Both the position numbers and the translations under genes were made by a program. Below are positions 33,040 to 43,398 of a stretch of DNA of 64,000 nucleotides, in pieces. A model generated the notes under the pieces. The model made no database searches, had not been told where the DNA came from, and saw nothing but the letters and a program-made list of their open reading frames with translations. The stretch's first letter is position 1; each line of letters opens with the position of its first letter. Location: contig JAZGUH010000356.1 of the NCBI GenBank assembly GCA_037893225.1, forward strand, positions 372,001 to 436,000, written 5' to 3'. Source of the DNA: Hippasteria phrygiana. Lineage: Eukaryota > Echinodermata > Asteroidea > Valvatida > Goniasteridae.

Positions 33040-36000
33040 GGAATTCATATGAGTTTGTTGGACACTGGACACTTCCGCAAATCATCTCTTATTTTTTTTT
33101 ATTTAAAATCATTCAGTATAAAAGAATACGTCTCTGGATTCAGCATCTTCTTGTTTTGTATGTTTGATCAGTGCATCAAATTTTTTTGGTATTTTTTTTT
33201 GCTTATGTGTTGTTGAAAACACAGGTAAAATTGAAATTCTGTATCAACAAGCTTTTTGATCAAATTTTATTCTTCCTTACTGTAGCTTACTAGCATTAAG
33301 CTTGCTTTTACCTGAAATTAAATTTAAAAACTTTTGTGAACAATGGTAGGTCATAAAGTGTATCCTTGAAAGCTGGGCTTTTGTTTTAGAACTGAAAATG
33401 TCTAAATTAAGTATTTAAGATAGCACATAGATTTTTTGTTTATACTGACAGCTATGTCAAAAACCAACCTAGCCACAGTGTACCATAACGGGAGTCCGAT
33501 ACACCACCCTGTTTTGTGTAAAGATTTATTACATGAAATTAATCATCCTGCTATAATACAAAAAGAAATCCTGAAAAAAAGTGTACATTATGTAAATTTT
33601 TAGTCGTGTTTTGCGTTTATTACTTTTGAATCTCATTTGAAAAATGAGTGCCTCTTGCTCCATAGACGGTTCATCTAATGAAAGGATATCGTTACAAGAA
33701 CTGAACCATGTGCCATAACACATGTAGTTCTACGTAGTTTAACCGATGTCCTCGTTTCCTTGATTGTATACGAACCACTTTTGTGTTTTTCCCCCTTTCC
33801 CCCTGCTGGCTTAAAGCTTTTTAAATTTAGTGTACGATAGGTAATTGTTTGAAAGGTTTTACTCTTACGAAGTGATTCTTGAAGTTTGTTTGTTGGTTTT
33901 TTTTTTTGTTTTTTTTTGTGACAATGATTTTGACGAGGAAAAAATTATTTAAATTGTATCTTTTGTGTGTGTCGTCAAGTCATGAAGTTTTTCCCACCAA
34001 TTATAGTTCCTGGGTTCTGGTGTACACATGTAGGTTATTTTTGTAAAAGATTACAAGGCAATCATGTGATAAAATCAGTTTAATTAAACGGGACTGCCTA
34101 CCAAGCCAGTTGTTGTTTCACACGTTTAATTTGTAAGCTATATAAATGTGACCTGTGAACCTGGGAGATCAGTCTTCAGGATATTGTTTTAACTTGTGGT
34201 GATTCATATGCATTGTGGAGCACCTTTGGGTACATTGTTATATTTACGCACATAGACCAATATAGGAACACCTTGCATCCTAAGCGGGGCCCAATTTCAT
34301 GAAACCTGTAATGGTTAGTGGGAAAATCGCCACCAACTTTAGCAGAACATTCTGCACTAATAATGGTGGGCATATTTTATTGGTTAGTAAGGACGTTTGG
34401 CTTGTGTACACCCCGTAACTAACGATTCTGTACTTATGGGATTAGTGCAGATTTTTGACGGATTTTATGAAACTGGGCCGAGGTGGTCTTTCCTTAGAAA
34501 GGCCATGCGTGGCTCTTTATTTTTGATATATCGCCTCGGTTTAGACAACATGACGAATGTGGACAGTGTGTTTTGGTGAAAATGTGGACAGTTTCTAATA
34601 GTTTCTATTTGTACAAATTTGTTGAAGGGTCTGTGTGTGTAACACATGAGTAGCTGAGGCAACTATGGGATCACTTTGTAGGGTTGGGGTATGTGTACGT
34701 CGTTTGACAGATCAGCAGGCTGAATTCGTTATTGTCGTAGCACCAATTGCATGGAGTTGGCTTAACCTGAAAAGTTTTCCTTCGTGAGAACAGGAATACC
34801 AACCAAATTTTCATGTGAAGTGTATTGCTTGTGACTGGTAAATTCACATGAATTTTTTGGCTGGTAACCTGTATTTCCTAAGCAAGGCTGGTTTGTGCTA
34901 AGCAAATTTTGTTGTGCTTAGCACCTCCACAAAATTGGCCTCGGGACTGGAAACTGGAGAGGTTTAAAAAGAAACGGTCATTTTGTTTAGATTGAGGTTT
35001 CCATTGTCAATTTTCCTGCAGATGGGTTCAATGTTGTTGATTTGCTCAAAAGCAATAAAATGTGGCACCATGCAAGCGAAATCAGACATAAGTTGGAAGT
35101 TTTGAAAGTTGAGATTTCCATTCCATAATAAAATATACAATGTAAGCTTTGTAATGGTGAAAAAAAATTACTGTTATACAATATTTTGGTTTTCGAATAG
35201 AGCCGTAAATTCAGCATTGAGAATGGAAAATTATATGCAGTTTACACAATTTTTTGGAAGTACGCCAGACTAAAATGTCAAATTGTACAAATTTTATGGT
35301 CCCAACACATAAGCAAACCAGGTGTTTTGAATTAAATATGCTTTATTAAACTACAGTATTTTGACAAAAACAGGAATTGTGCTTTTTTTGACGATTTTCA
35401 TGTAAATTACAATTAAGCAAAAATAGGTCATGCGACTTATGTCCGATTTCCCTTGCGGACGCCACAGATGAACAAATATTTCACTTCTCATGTGGAATTC
35501 ACTTAAGACTCGTACATCTAGACCTGAACCAAACCAAAACTAGTTTCAGCTGAAGAACAAAAACCTGTTTGTTTTAATAGAGCAGCATCCTTCAGTGTAC
35601 GTAGATTGATTTCCAGGAGAAAGACTGTCATTCCTTTTAATGGGAATCCAACGTATGGTTATTTTTGTCTTGATTCTTTTTAGCATTTCTTTTCCTGAAA
35701 TAGTTATCGTTTGATTGGAGGTTCTTTGAACCAATCATAGCACGTTTTGACCAGAGTTTTCTTGATTTTTTTTTTTTCTCTAACAACTCTTCACACATGT
35801 ATGTAACATTCTAAATGTAACAGTTGTATGGTTAATATTAAAGTTGTTAAATTGTTCCAAACAAAAAAGAATGGTTTAATTCAGTTTATGAAGTAATATC
35901 AGTTGTCATTTCAAAACTGTGTTTTAAAGCTTTCTTTTTTCGTAACAGTTGGTTTGAGTGAAAAGAAACATTTGTTAAGCCAAAAGGTGAGATTTCTGAA

Positions 36001-36954
36001 GCATGTTAAAAAAAAGTGTATGCAAAAATATACTATCAAGACCCAAGAATGGTCTTCATTGAAGTTTGGTTCGATCCTAAAAACCTGTCACTGTGTGGTA
36101 GGAATGGTACAGCTCTCTCAGTTTAATCTCACAAAGCTGGTGCGCCAAAAGATTTTTCAAATATTTATTATCGAGTCTCATAAACGGGGCAATAGCCAAA
36201 CTTTGACTGTAACCAATGAAACGTTTGAGACATTTTACAAACAGCTGAATATCCAACAGCTGATGCAGTGTGAATCCAACAGAATCCAACAGAAACAAAT
36301 TGTTGGATCTTGTTGGATGCAGCATGGTTAGGGCCAACAGGATAACAAATATGAAACTACTCTACTTGTAAATCATGCTGTGAAGCTCTGAAGAGTTACG
36401 AAATTGATGAAAGAAAACAACTAAAAAATGGATTGGTTACCAAGGCAACAACCCTTAATAATTACTGTTTTGTATTTGTATACCAACAGATTGAAACAAG
36501 TTTTTATTAAAGTATTCCATACACGTAAGGTAAGCTTAAAGGTCTGTCATACCATTCTCATATCCCTATTTTTTGGTGGTAACTGACAGTTTTGCGATGA
36601 ACATTTTGGAAGCCATGTAAACTACTGTCTTGAAAGAATAAAATAAAAAAAATAAATCATGTCAATAAATATTGTACTTTCATAACGAAGGTACTTTTTT
36701 CTTATCGTAAAATATAAAAATACAAAAGTCGTGGCAGAAATATTTTTGAGTCAATTTGTGTGACAAATTTAAAAATAAAACTGATAATGCCGTAGGCTTG
36801 TCTAGTAGCATCTGTTTACCTGCATGTACAAAGCAAAGAAAATAAACCACTACTGAGAAGTTTTTGATGAGCTTGTAATTATCTTGTCTCGTCTCTTGGT
36901 TTTGTGACCTATTGCCATTGTGAGTTTTTGGACACACAGAATAGTATACAAATA
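33040..36954. other. Gene-poor AT-rich stretch
   Basis: No exon, TIR element or tandem array was found in these 3.9 kb, the longest repeat-poor part of the window. AATAAA occurs at several places. It could be distal RAR 3' UTR or plain intergenic DNA. Confidence 0.5.
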
Positions 36955-37092
36955 ATGAATTTTTATGAGTGCAATGGCAAGAATAATTCCATGAGGTGAC
37001 AGATTGAATGTTCCATTCCACGATGGGACATTCAATCTGTCACCGCATGAAATTATTCTTACCATTGCATGAATTTCAAACATTCATTATTT
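36955..37092. repeat. Near-perfect 138-bp foldback
   Basis: The arms ATGAGTGCAATGGCAAGAAT, AATTCCATGAGGTGACAGAT, TGAATGTTCCATTCCA and their mirror (GGGACATTCAATCTGTCACC, GCATGAAATTATTCTTACCA) pair over about 60 bp with a spacer of a few bases. The ends are CAAATAATGAAT and ATTCATTATTTG. Such compact palindromes are hard to replicate and often polymorphic. It abuts the TIR element at 37097. Confidence 0.85.
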
Positions 37093-37096
37093 GTTT

Positions 37097-37511
37097 TATA
37101 CAACGCCTGAATAAATCCTCGTCGGATTGCCGTTTTCCCTTCTCAGCCCCGCATAAAACCGCGACAAAAAGTTGTCCAGTTCCGATCAGTTAAAGCTCAA
37201 TTGCTATTTCTGCGTGTCTTGCAAATTCATCTATTATCGTTTGACTGCGTATTTAATTTGTTTCTTTGTGTTAGCAGCGTCAGCATCGGCAACGAGTTCC
37301 GATATTTCATCGTCTGTTAGGAGAACATACAGCGATTCGCGAACATCGGCCGCCATTTTGTGGGAATGACAGCCGTGGTGTAGCGCCACCATAGTGAGCG
37401 TGGACTTATGGAAGTTCTATTTTTGCAGTGCCGTGCGTTGGTACAAATAATTTAATGCGCGTGATCGACGATCCACCAATAAGATGGCGGGATTTATTCA
37501 GGTGTTGTATA
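37097..37511. mobile_element. TIR element (415 bp) containing a Crypton-like relic
   Basis: The left end TATACAACGCCTGAATAAAT plus CC is mirrored by GGATTTATTCAGGTGTTGTA plus TA on the right; one base differs over 22. The interior is mostly a broken - strand coding sequence. True Cryptons lack TIRs, so this may be a non-autonomous element that picked up recombinase sequence. Confidence 0.6.
37101..37356 (-). pseudogene. Crypton-like tyrosine-recombinase N-terminal relic
   Basis: From an ATG at 37356 in a good context (AAAATGGCGGCC) the complement reads MAADVRESLYVLLTDDEISE, then LVADADAANTKKQIKYAVKR, then a stop. Further on, in another frame, it reads NFLSRFYAGLRRENGNPTRI. Both blocks resemble the N-terminal region of Crypton and DUF3504-type proteins (a KNT-type basic segment and the WLSRFVLEVRRKDG segment). 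The catalytic core is absent and the frame is broken, so it is dead. The match is from memory of the family. Confidence 0.5.
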
Positions 37512-38209
37512 ATGTATAATGGCACACGTATGTGCCTGTGGTTGATTCGTATATGTTTAGAAGTTTTAGAATGTTTGACAGATGCTATGATTGGCTAACA
37601 TTTATGAACAGCGATCGGAATAGACCTTATATGCATGGCGGCTGTCTTTGTTCCCCTTGGACAGGCACGGGTAAATCTTTTGTGCATTTTTACATAATTT
37701 GAATCTTGAAATCTTCCAGGTTCCAAAAATGCGGGGCTCTTGGGAAATGCAAGTGAAGCAATACGTGCGAGTGCTTTATTTGTTTGCACTGTGCTTCCGG
37801 ATCCAAATGACATCACACTTTTGAAGAGAATAGGAAGATGGAGCATGGTTTGCCAAACTGACAAACTTGTAATATTTCCAATAGAGTATTGCATACACAG
37901 TGGTGGATCCGGAATTATTTTTTTTGGGGGGGGGGGGGGGGGGTAGAATAGTGCCTGAACTTTTTTTCACCTTTTTGCTTAATTCGAAGTTACTCTCAAC
38001 CAGGGCTGTAGTCAGGTCCTTTCACAAGTCCCTTCATAAAGCCAGTCACTAGTAACTGGATGAACAATGACAAAGGAATGCCTTTGTCAAAGCTCATTTG
38101 AATAGCTTGTGATTGGGATTAGGACTGGACTGGAGGGTTTGTGATGGACTCGACTACAGCCCTGCTCTCAACCATCTTTATTTTACGTGCTTTCAAATTA
38201 CACTGCAAT

Positions 38210-38358
38210 TTAACCCCCCCTCTCCAGGTGCCAAATTAGAGCCAACTGCCCTATCTATCAAAACCTATCGAGTGACAGGTTGAGACACACAAGCTGGGGG
38301 AGAGGAGAGGATTTGGTTTTTCGATAGGTTGTGATAGTTATAATAGCAGGAGGGTTAA
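38210..38358 (+). mobile_element. TTAA-bounded MITE, copy 1 of a pair flanking CCDC103
   Basis: It starts TTAACCCCCCCTCTCC and ends GGAGGGTTAA. The core TATCAAAACCTATCGAGTGA, CAGGTTGAGACACAC and TTTTTCGATAGG is shared with 41870-42003. It lies 210 bp past the CCDC103 stop, next to a possible - strand polyadenylation signal (complement of 38177-38182). Confidence 0.7.
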
Positions 38359-38569
38359 TAAACTTTGATGAACTCTGTCGAGTTCAGTTGGTCACGTGTG
38401 AATTCAAATCAAAATCACGTCAGCTTTCCCACATGTGATCAATCCAGCCGATGAATGGTTTACATGGCAAAGAGCTCAATAGAAACACACGTTCAGAGGT
38501 TAACTCCAAGCCGGAACAAGGCCGCCCAACAGACCACCTCTATACCAAAATCATTTCCTATCCACGATG

Positions 38570-39070
38570 TCATGTCTTATACATCTCTCTCAGTGAAGTT
38601 AATTTGTCTAGCAGGTCATTGCTGTCCACAGTTCCTTGGTGTGATTGCTGTTCTGTACTCTTAGGTTTATCCAATTGGTCCACGGTGTTCAAATCACTGG
38701 TTGTGTGATCCAAGCTCGGTAAACTTTCAGCCCGCAATTTCAAACATTCCCGTTCCATTTTTTGGAACAACTGCAGACACTGATCTCTCTCTCCTTTGCC
38801 AAGAAAGTCCACGGAGAGCCCAAACCTATTTGTTCTTGCCAGACTCTCAAGGATGTCCGCAATGCACGACAAATCGCGTGCTTGAAACTGCTCGCTCAAA
38901 ACTCGCACGAAATCCCCAAGAAGACCAAAGCCTATCTCTGCTCGGAAGATGCGGCCGAGTTGCTCGGCTCCGAGACTCGTGAGCAAGTCGTACTTCTCGC
39001 CGGTAGATTTGCATCCAGATTTCCAGTGGCGAGTGAAAGCGTGGCTCGTTGTGGGAAGAGTGCTCGATTC
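38570..39070 (-). CDS. CCDC103: CCDC103, exon 3 (C-terminal RPAP3-like domain)
   Basis: Acceptor TTTTGGTACAG ends at 39071 and the exon runs in phase 0 to a TGA at 38570-38572 (166 codons plus stop). It reads LLTSLGAEQLGRIFRAEIGF, then GLLGDFVRVLSEQF, ESLARTNRFGLSVDFLGKGE and RDQCLQLFQKME. Human CCDC103 has [40 protein letters not shown] and GLFQKLQ in the same order. CCDC103 is a dynein-arm attachment factor of motile cilia that binds microtubules and oligomerises. The tail ends LLDKLTSLREMYKT, like the human LLQELLELYQVD. Confidence 0.95.
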   Translation of the reverse strand, partial: ESSTLPTTSHAFTRHWKSGCKSTGEKYDLLTSLGAEQLGRIFRAEIGFGLLGDFVRVLSEQFQARDLSCIADILESLARTNRFGLSVDFLGKGERDQCLQLFQKMERECLKLRAESLPSLDHTTSDLNTVDQLDKPKSTEQQSHQGTVDSNDLLDKLTSLREMYKT

Positions 39071-39182
39071 CTGTACCAAAAGTTAACAATGGGTTAGTGT
39101 TAACAATGAGCTAACATTACAATCAAACTACGGACTTGGTATGAACCCCTTGTGTTATTGATAGAGGGGCTGGTATGTTAAG

Positions 39183-39462
39183 AACAGGCTGTGCAGCCAA
39201 GCGTAAACACAAACAACAGGCACCACACTGAATAGAGTAGTCCTCTTCATAGCACTCGGAGAGCTCCCCTTTCATGTGAACGAAAACTTTGTTTGAAAAA
39301 ACTCCCATCTATTCATTACACTCCCATTCAACTTCAAGAACAATATAGTTGAAACATGAATGGATTGAGTACATGCAGGAATGCGCGTATAGACAACAAC
39401 CAGCCCGGTGGTCTTTTTCAAACCGCGGCTATTTGCCGTCGTCCGTATTCAAATAGGTTAAA
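39183..39462 (-). repeat. TTAACCCCTT-family MITE in CCDC103 intron 2
   Basis: It matches 26395-26690 (GGCTGTGCAGCCAAGCGTAA, GGCACCACACTGAATAGAGT, CATTACACTCCCATTCAA, ACATGAATGGATTGAGTAC). It is more complete there, and neither copy has clean TTAA borders. Confidence 0.7.
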
Positions 39463-40107
39463 GGAATATGCAATGGATATCCATCATGCACACGTGTTGC
39501 AAATAAACAAACATCTAAATGCTTGTTTTTATTGGACATGTCGGAAGTGGAAAGACTGTGGCTGTTTCTCAATTCTTAGAAAATTATTTCACCAGTTTAT
39601 GCACGAGGGCGCTATTTCTGTTTCCTGATAAAGGAACTTCTTGTCAAAACGGCATGAGAACAGTACTGAATTAAAGCGTCCGAACAAACTGTTTAATATG
39701 AAAAATCAAGTCAGCAAATGGAAACTACGCCAAGACAATGTAGGAAAGTTTAATATATTTGTACACAAAGCTTTGGAAATACTGCTGTTGTCTTTGATGA
39801 CATCATACTTTGGCTCATAAATATGTAAATTTTTATTAGCATAAAAAACAATATTAAAATTGCAGGAGTTGGAAAGATCAATGTGCTTGCTTGTCTGAAA
39901 TTCATTGATGGAAATCATTTCGGGGAGGCCAGTTTGGTTTGGAAAAGTCGGAGCGTTGGAATTCAGAGTGGTACCCTTGGTGCTTTGGTTGTGTACAGGC
40001 TGCACTATGTGCGGCGCCAGTCTGAATGTCCGGATATCAATGTTCATCATTTCTCCGTAAATATTACACATTGTGGTAGAATGTTTACACTCAGACCTTG
40101 GGAACCC
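39463..40107. other. CCDC103 intron 2, with a short repeat
   Basis: Only 39888-39965 stands out, matching the block at 20441-20620 (CCAGTTTGGTTTGGAAAAGT, CGGAGCGTTGGA). The rest is unique. Confidence 0.5.
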
Positions 40108-40696
40108 TAACCCTCCTCAATCCTCTAAAATCCTCTGCAGTTTTGGAGGATTTTGGAGGATTGAGGCTGAATGGTGTTTCAAGTGAGGAAGATTTGGAGG
40201 ATTGAGGCTAAATAGCATTTCAAAAAGAGGACGATTTTGGAGGAATGAGAGTGAATGGCAATTGAAGAAAAAATGATTTTGGAGGATTGATGGTACATGG
40301 TCATTCGGCCTGAGATGATATTGAAGGATTGGTTTGGCATAGGTTACTGGAATGGATCTATTTGATTTGTCAATTTTTATTTATTTATTTATTTACCAAG
40401 GTAAGTACTCAATCTGTTTGACACAGTACTGTACATTGAACATATACACATATCCAGTCGTACTGCACAAGTGGAAACAGTCCATTTACTAGTACACTAG
40501 GTCATACACTGTGCACGAGCTGCAGGATTTTGGAGGATTGAGGTAATGGGTACCCTTCATTTTGTAGGTAAGTATACAAATTTGGGTGATTTTGGAGGAT
40601 TGAGGATAAATGCATTTTTTGGGGCAGGGCATTCAGAGGATTTTGGAGGATTGAGGATGGTTCCTAGCAAAAAGGGTCTTGGGGTTAGGGTTAATT
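40108..40696 (-). repeat. GGAGGATTGAGG-rich element, related to 13520 and 56181
   Basis: It begins AACCCTAACCCTCCTCAATC and ends GGGTTAGGGTTAA. Between these, TTTTGGAGGATTGAGG recurs at least six times, with a TTTA microsatellite at 40378-40395 inside. It has the same word content and ends as the TTAA-bounded copies, but it is longer and irregular. Confidence 0.65.
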
Positions 40697-40946
40697 AAGT
40701 ATTAACTAACCACAGAGATTTAATTTGGGGGTTTTAGCGCAATTTGTACCTTTAAAGCATACAGATGTTTTTTTTAAAACTATGCACAGAGACATCATCT
40801 GATGGATTTATTTGAGTTTCTGCCCAGGATTTCTTCTGATCATTCTTCACAGAAATCCCTTCTGGAAAGCACCACAGTAAGAGAAATGAGGCCAAAAAAA
40901 AAAGCCACTTATTAAAATTGGTGGTTGTCACAGGATCTACAGGTAC

Positions 40947-41088
40947 CTTGCGAGAGAATCCATCTGGTTTGGACGGCTCCGGACTGGGTGTCTTCAAGGT
41001 GTAAGGATTCCAGGGCTGAGTACGTTTCCCTTCACCGATCTTGTCTCTCTTGTCCAGCGGCTTGATGTGGGCGGCCTTCACAATGTCC
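40947..41088 (-). CDS. CCDC103: CCDC103, exon 2
   Basis: Acceptor CTGTTCACAG ends at 41089 and donor AAG|GTACCT begins at 40946. The split codon with exon 1 makes Arg. It reads RDIVKAAHIKPLDKRDKIGE, then GKRTQPWNPYTLK and PDGFSRK. Human CCDC103 reads [20 protein letters not shown] and RTVPWNCHTI here, including the invariant HLKPL/HIKPL and PWN. The exon ends in phase 0, matching exon 3. Confidence 0.95.
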
Positions 41089-41358
41089 CTGTGAACAGAT
41101 TAATGCCGACGAATCATGCACCAGGGCTTTAACATTTAGAAAATGCCTTTAAAACTTGCAGCAAAATTCTTCTCTTACAAGCCCTTTTTTGAAATGACAC
41201 GGCAAGAGCCAGCACAAAAGTAAGCACAGATTCCCTAGTTATGGGATATCCTCAAATCCTTGCCAACCTGTGGAATATGCTAGCCGTTTTCCTGCCACAT
41301 TTAGCGAGGATTCCTCGCTTACTGTGAACAAGGCAATGAAACTTGGCCTTACTCTCAC

Positions 41359-41507
41359 CTGAATTGTTCATACGTCTCTACCCGTTGCTCCACGGCACGG
41401 AATTTGGCGTCGTTCTCACGCCAGTATCGGGCTTCCTTCTCCACTGCCTGATCAAGTTCCTTCTCCAGTTTACCAAAGTCGATCCAGTCTTCCTTTGAGT
41501 TTGCCAT
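41359..41507 (-). CDS. CCDC103: CCDC103, exon 1 (start and coiled coil)
   Basis: The ATG (complement of 41505-41507) opens MANSKEDWIDFGKLEKELDQ, then AVEKEARYWRENDAKFRAVE and QRVETYEQF. Human CCDC103 starts with [40 protein letters not shown], so the N-terminal dynein-attachment coiled coil is plain. Donor AG|GTGAGA at 41358 is strong. The three exons join in frame to about 263 residues; human is 242. The start was chosen because it gives the expected short lead before the coiled coil. Confidence 0.95.
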
Positions 41508-41869
41508 GGCTCTCCCAGTGGTGGTAGATAATGTAGGCCTTCAATGTCTGTTTCTCAGTGGGCACAAACTGTACTGTAAAACTGTAGATTTCTTTTAAAT
41601 ATCGGAGGAGACAAGACACTCTGTTTATTTTTTTTCTTTAATGGGGTTAATTGCTAATCGAGCCCTGGTGATTTTACACAATTGTCAAAACACACTGTCC
41701 TATTCCTTTCCTATTCTGATTGGCATTATTAGCTGTTCTAATTCCAGAAATGTTGTATTCATCGATATAAACTAGAACCCCAAGAAGGATTCCTCGGTTA
41801 TTTCCTTATTTTTAGTGCAATTAAAAATAGATTTCTTTTTTGGTTATCATGTTCCTTATCCCCCCTGTT

Positions 41870-42003
41870 CTCAAGGCTAAAATGGAGCCAACTACCCTAT
41901 ATATCAAAACCTATCAAGTGACAGGTTGAAACACACACAAACTGTGAGAGTTGGTGGGTAGAGTTTTTGATAGGCTGTGATAGTTATAAGTATAGGAGGG
42001 TTG
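41870..42003 (+). repeat. MITE, copy 2 of the pair flanking CCDC103
   Basis: It shares TATCAAAACCTATCAAGTGA, CAGGTTGAAACACACACAAA, TTTTTGATAGGCTGTGATAG and the end AGGAGGGTT with 38210-38358, in the same orientation. The TTAA borders are lost here. It lies about 360 bp upstream of the CCDC103 start. Confidence 0.65.
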
Positions 42004-42070
42004 CATACAAAGATGAAAAGAGTTTCCAACTCAAGACAGATATTTAGACTGGTTCACAGTGCCATATATA

Positions 42071-42226
42071 TAGACCTTATCACAAATACCGCCTGGTTGA
42101 GACATCACAATGGTTACAAGGGATTGTGGGAGGAAAACGAGCACAAAAATGGCTCCAATTTCCTTCCCACAATTCCTTTGTGACTATTGCGACGTCTCAA
42201 CCAGGCGGTATTTGCGATATGGTCTA
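42071..42226. mobile_element. TIR MITE (156 bp) with CAAATACCGCCTGGTTGAGA arms
   Basis: The left arm TAGACCTTATCACAAATACC, GCCTGGTTGAGACATC and the right arm GACGTCTCAACCAGGCGGTA, TTTGCGATATGGTCTA pair over about 36 bp. Inner segments (GGGATTGTGGGAGGAAA / TTTCCTTCCCACAATTCC) pair again, so the whole unit can fold. Confidence 0.8.
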
Positions 42227-42384
42227 CAGGTTTGTGCATAAATTACAGTGTTTACCTGTCATCCATATTAACGCATGGGGAATGTCAAAAAAAGGTGGCC
42301 GTTTTAAGGGTGAAATCTGATGTTTTTGTTGGGTCTTCAGACATTTTGCCTTGGACCGTTACTTATCGCCCATGACTGGTGTTA

Positions 42385-42520
42385 GTCCGAGCATGGAGAA
42401 ATATTTCTCCATGGTCCGAGTAACTTGGACCATTTATCGCCTTTTTTAACATTTGGACATGATCTGCCAGATCATGTCCAAATGTTAAAAAAGGCGATAA
42501 AGGGTCCAAGTTACTCGGAC
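42385..42520. mobile_element. Foldback MITE interrupted by a 22-bp P-like footprint
   Basis: The right arm, complemented, reads TAGTCCGAGTAACTTGGACC, CTTTATCGCCTTTTTTAACA and TTTGGACATGATCT. The left arm is the same except that after GTCCGAG (42385-42391) there is a 22-bp perfect palindrome, CATGGAGAAAT|ATTTCTCCATG (42392-42413), and a second GTCCGAG (42414-42420). The right arm is thus an internal record of the uninterrupted site. Outer TA dinucleotides suggest a TA-targeting element. Confidence 0.85.
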
Positions 42521-43360
42521 TAGTCCACACCTGAAGTCTGTACTAAAGTACAATGGCAAATAATTACAATTTTTGGGAAATTATTTAAATACGGTGACCC
42601 TGCCTCCTAGAGTTATTTCCTTACCTTATTTACCTTTATGAATCTTTATCACAACTCCATGGAAACTGCGCATTCGAAAACATCAGACAAAAACAGACGA
42701 TCACACAAAATGTGAATAGCGCCCTCTGTTGAATTTATTGAAATACAGGCATTGCTCCTAGACATGATTGGCTGAGAGTGCACGACGGCAAACTTGACCC
42801 ACTTATTTTGCACAGCGCGTTTTCCATGTGCGCCAGGCTCTCCACAAAGTTGGGAGCGATGCTTGAAATTAGTTTAAAAAAAAAAAAAAAAACACGAAAA
42901 GGTCACAGTGGCCTACATAATGAATGAACAGCGCACACATACATGCACGCTCCATAAGTCGTCTCCGATCACGAAGTAGGTCAGTGGGTCAAGAAAAAAA
43001 CGGTTCCATTCTGTTGCGGTATATTTTTATCCGAGTGGCTTTGTCTACAGTTTTACTGATGTTCCTTGTCTTGTAAATACTCCGTTAAGTTTGCCAAATT
43101 TGCGAGAACTTTATGATATTAAAACTCGGTTTGTTTTCAGTGGAAGAACGCCATGGCCCATGATTCGTGAGCCGGCAAGTCATCAGTTCGTAACATCACG
43201 ACACACAGTAAGGGAAAGGTTGGCTAGGCTTTATTTTGGAAACGCACGTAGGCCTACCTACTACAAGTACTGACTTGAACCTTGGGCTATTATTGACAAC
43301 GATTGAGAATAGTGGTAAGTTGAAAATGTGACTTGTCATGTCTGTGCATTTAATTAAAAC
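42521..43360. other. Intergenic, no gene seen
   Basis: Only an A-run (42872-42892) and unique sequence. It lies between the divergent starts of CCDC103 and the NR1D-like gene. No promoter motif stands out. Confidence 0.45.
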
Positions 43361-43398
43361 CATGGAGGAAGGAACACGTTTGTGTTCCTTCCTCCATG
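43361..43398. repeat. 38-bp hairpin flanked by 7-bp direct repeats (P-like footprint)
   Basis: Two perfect 17-nt arms, CATGGAGGAAGGAACAC and GTGTTCCTTCCTCCATG, are separated by GTTT. The hairpin is flanked by TTAAAAC at 43354-43360 and 43399-43405. The CATGGAG start and the 7-bp duplication match the P-like element at 340-4189. Confidence 0.8.
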
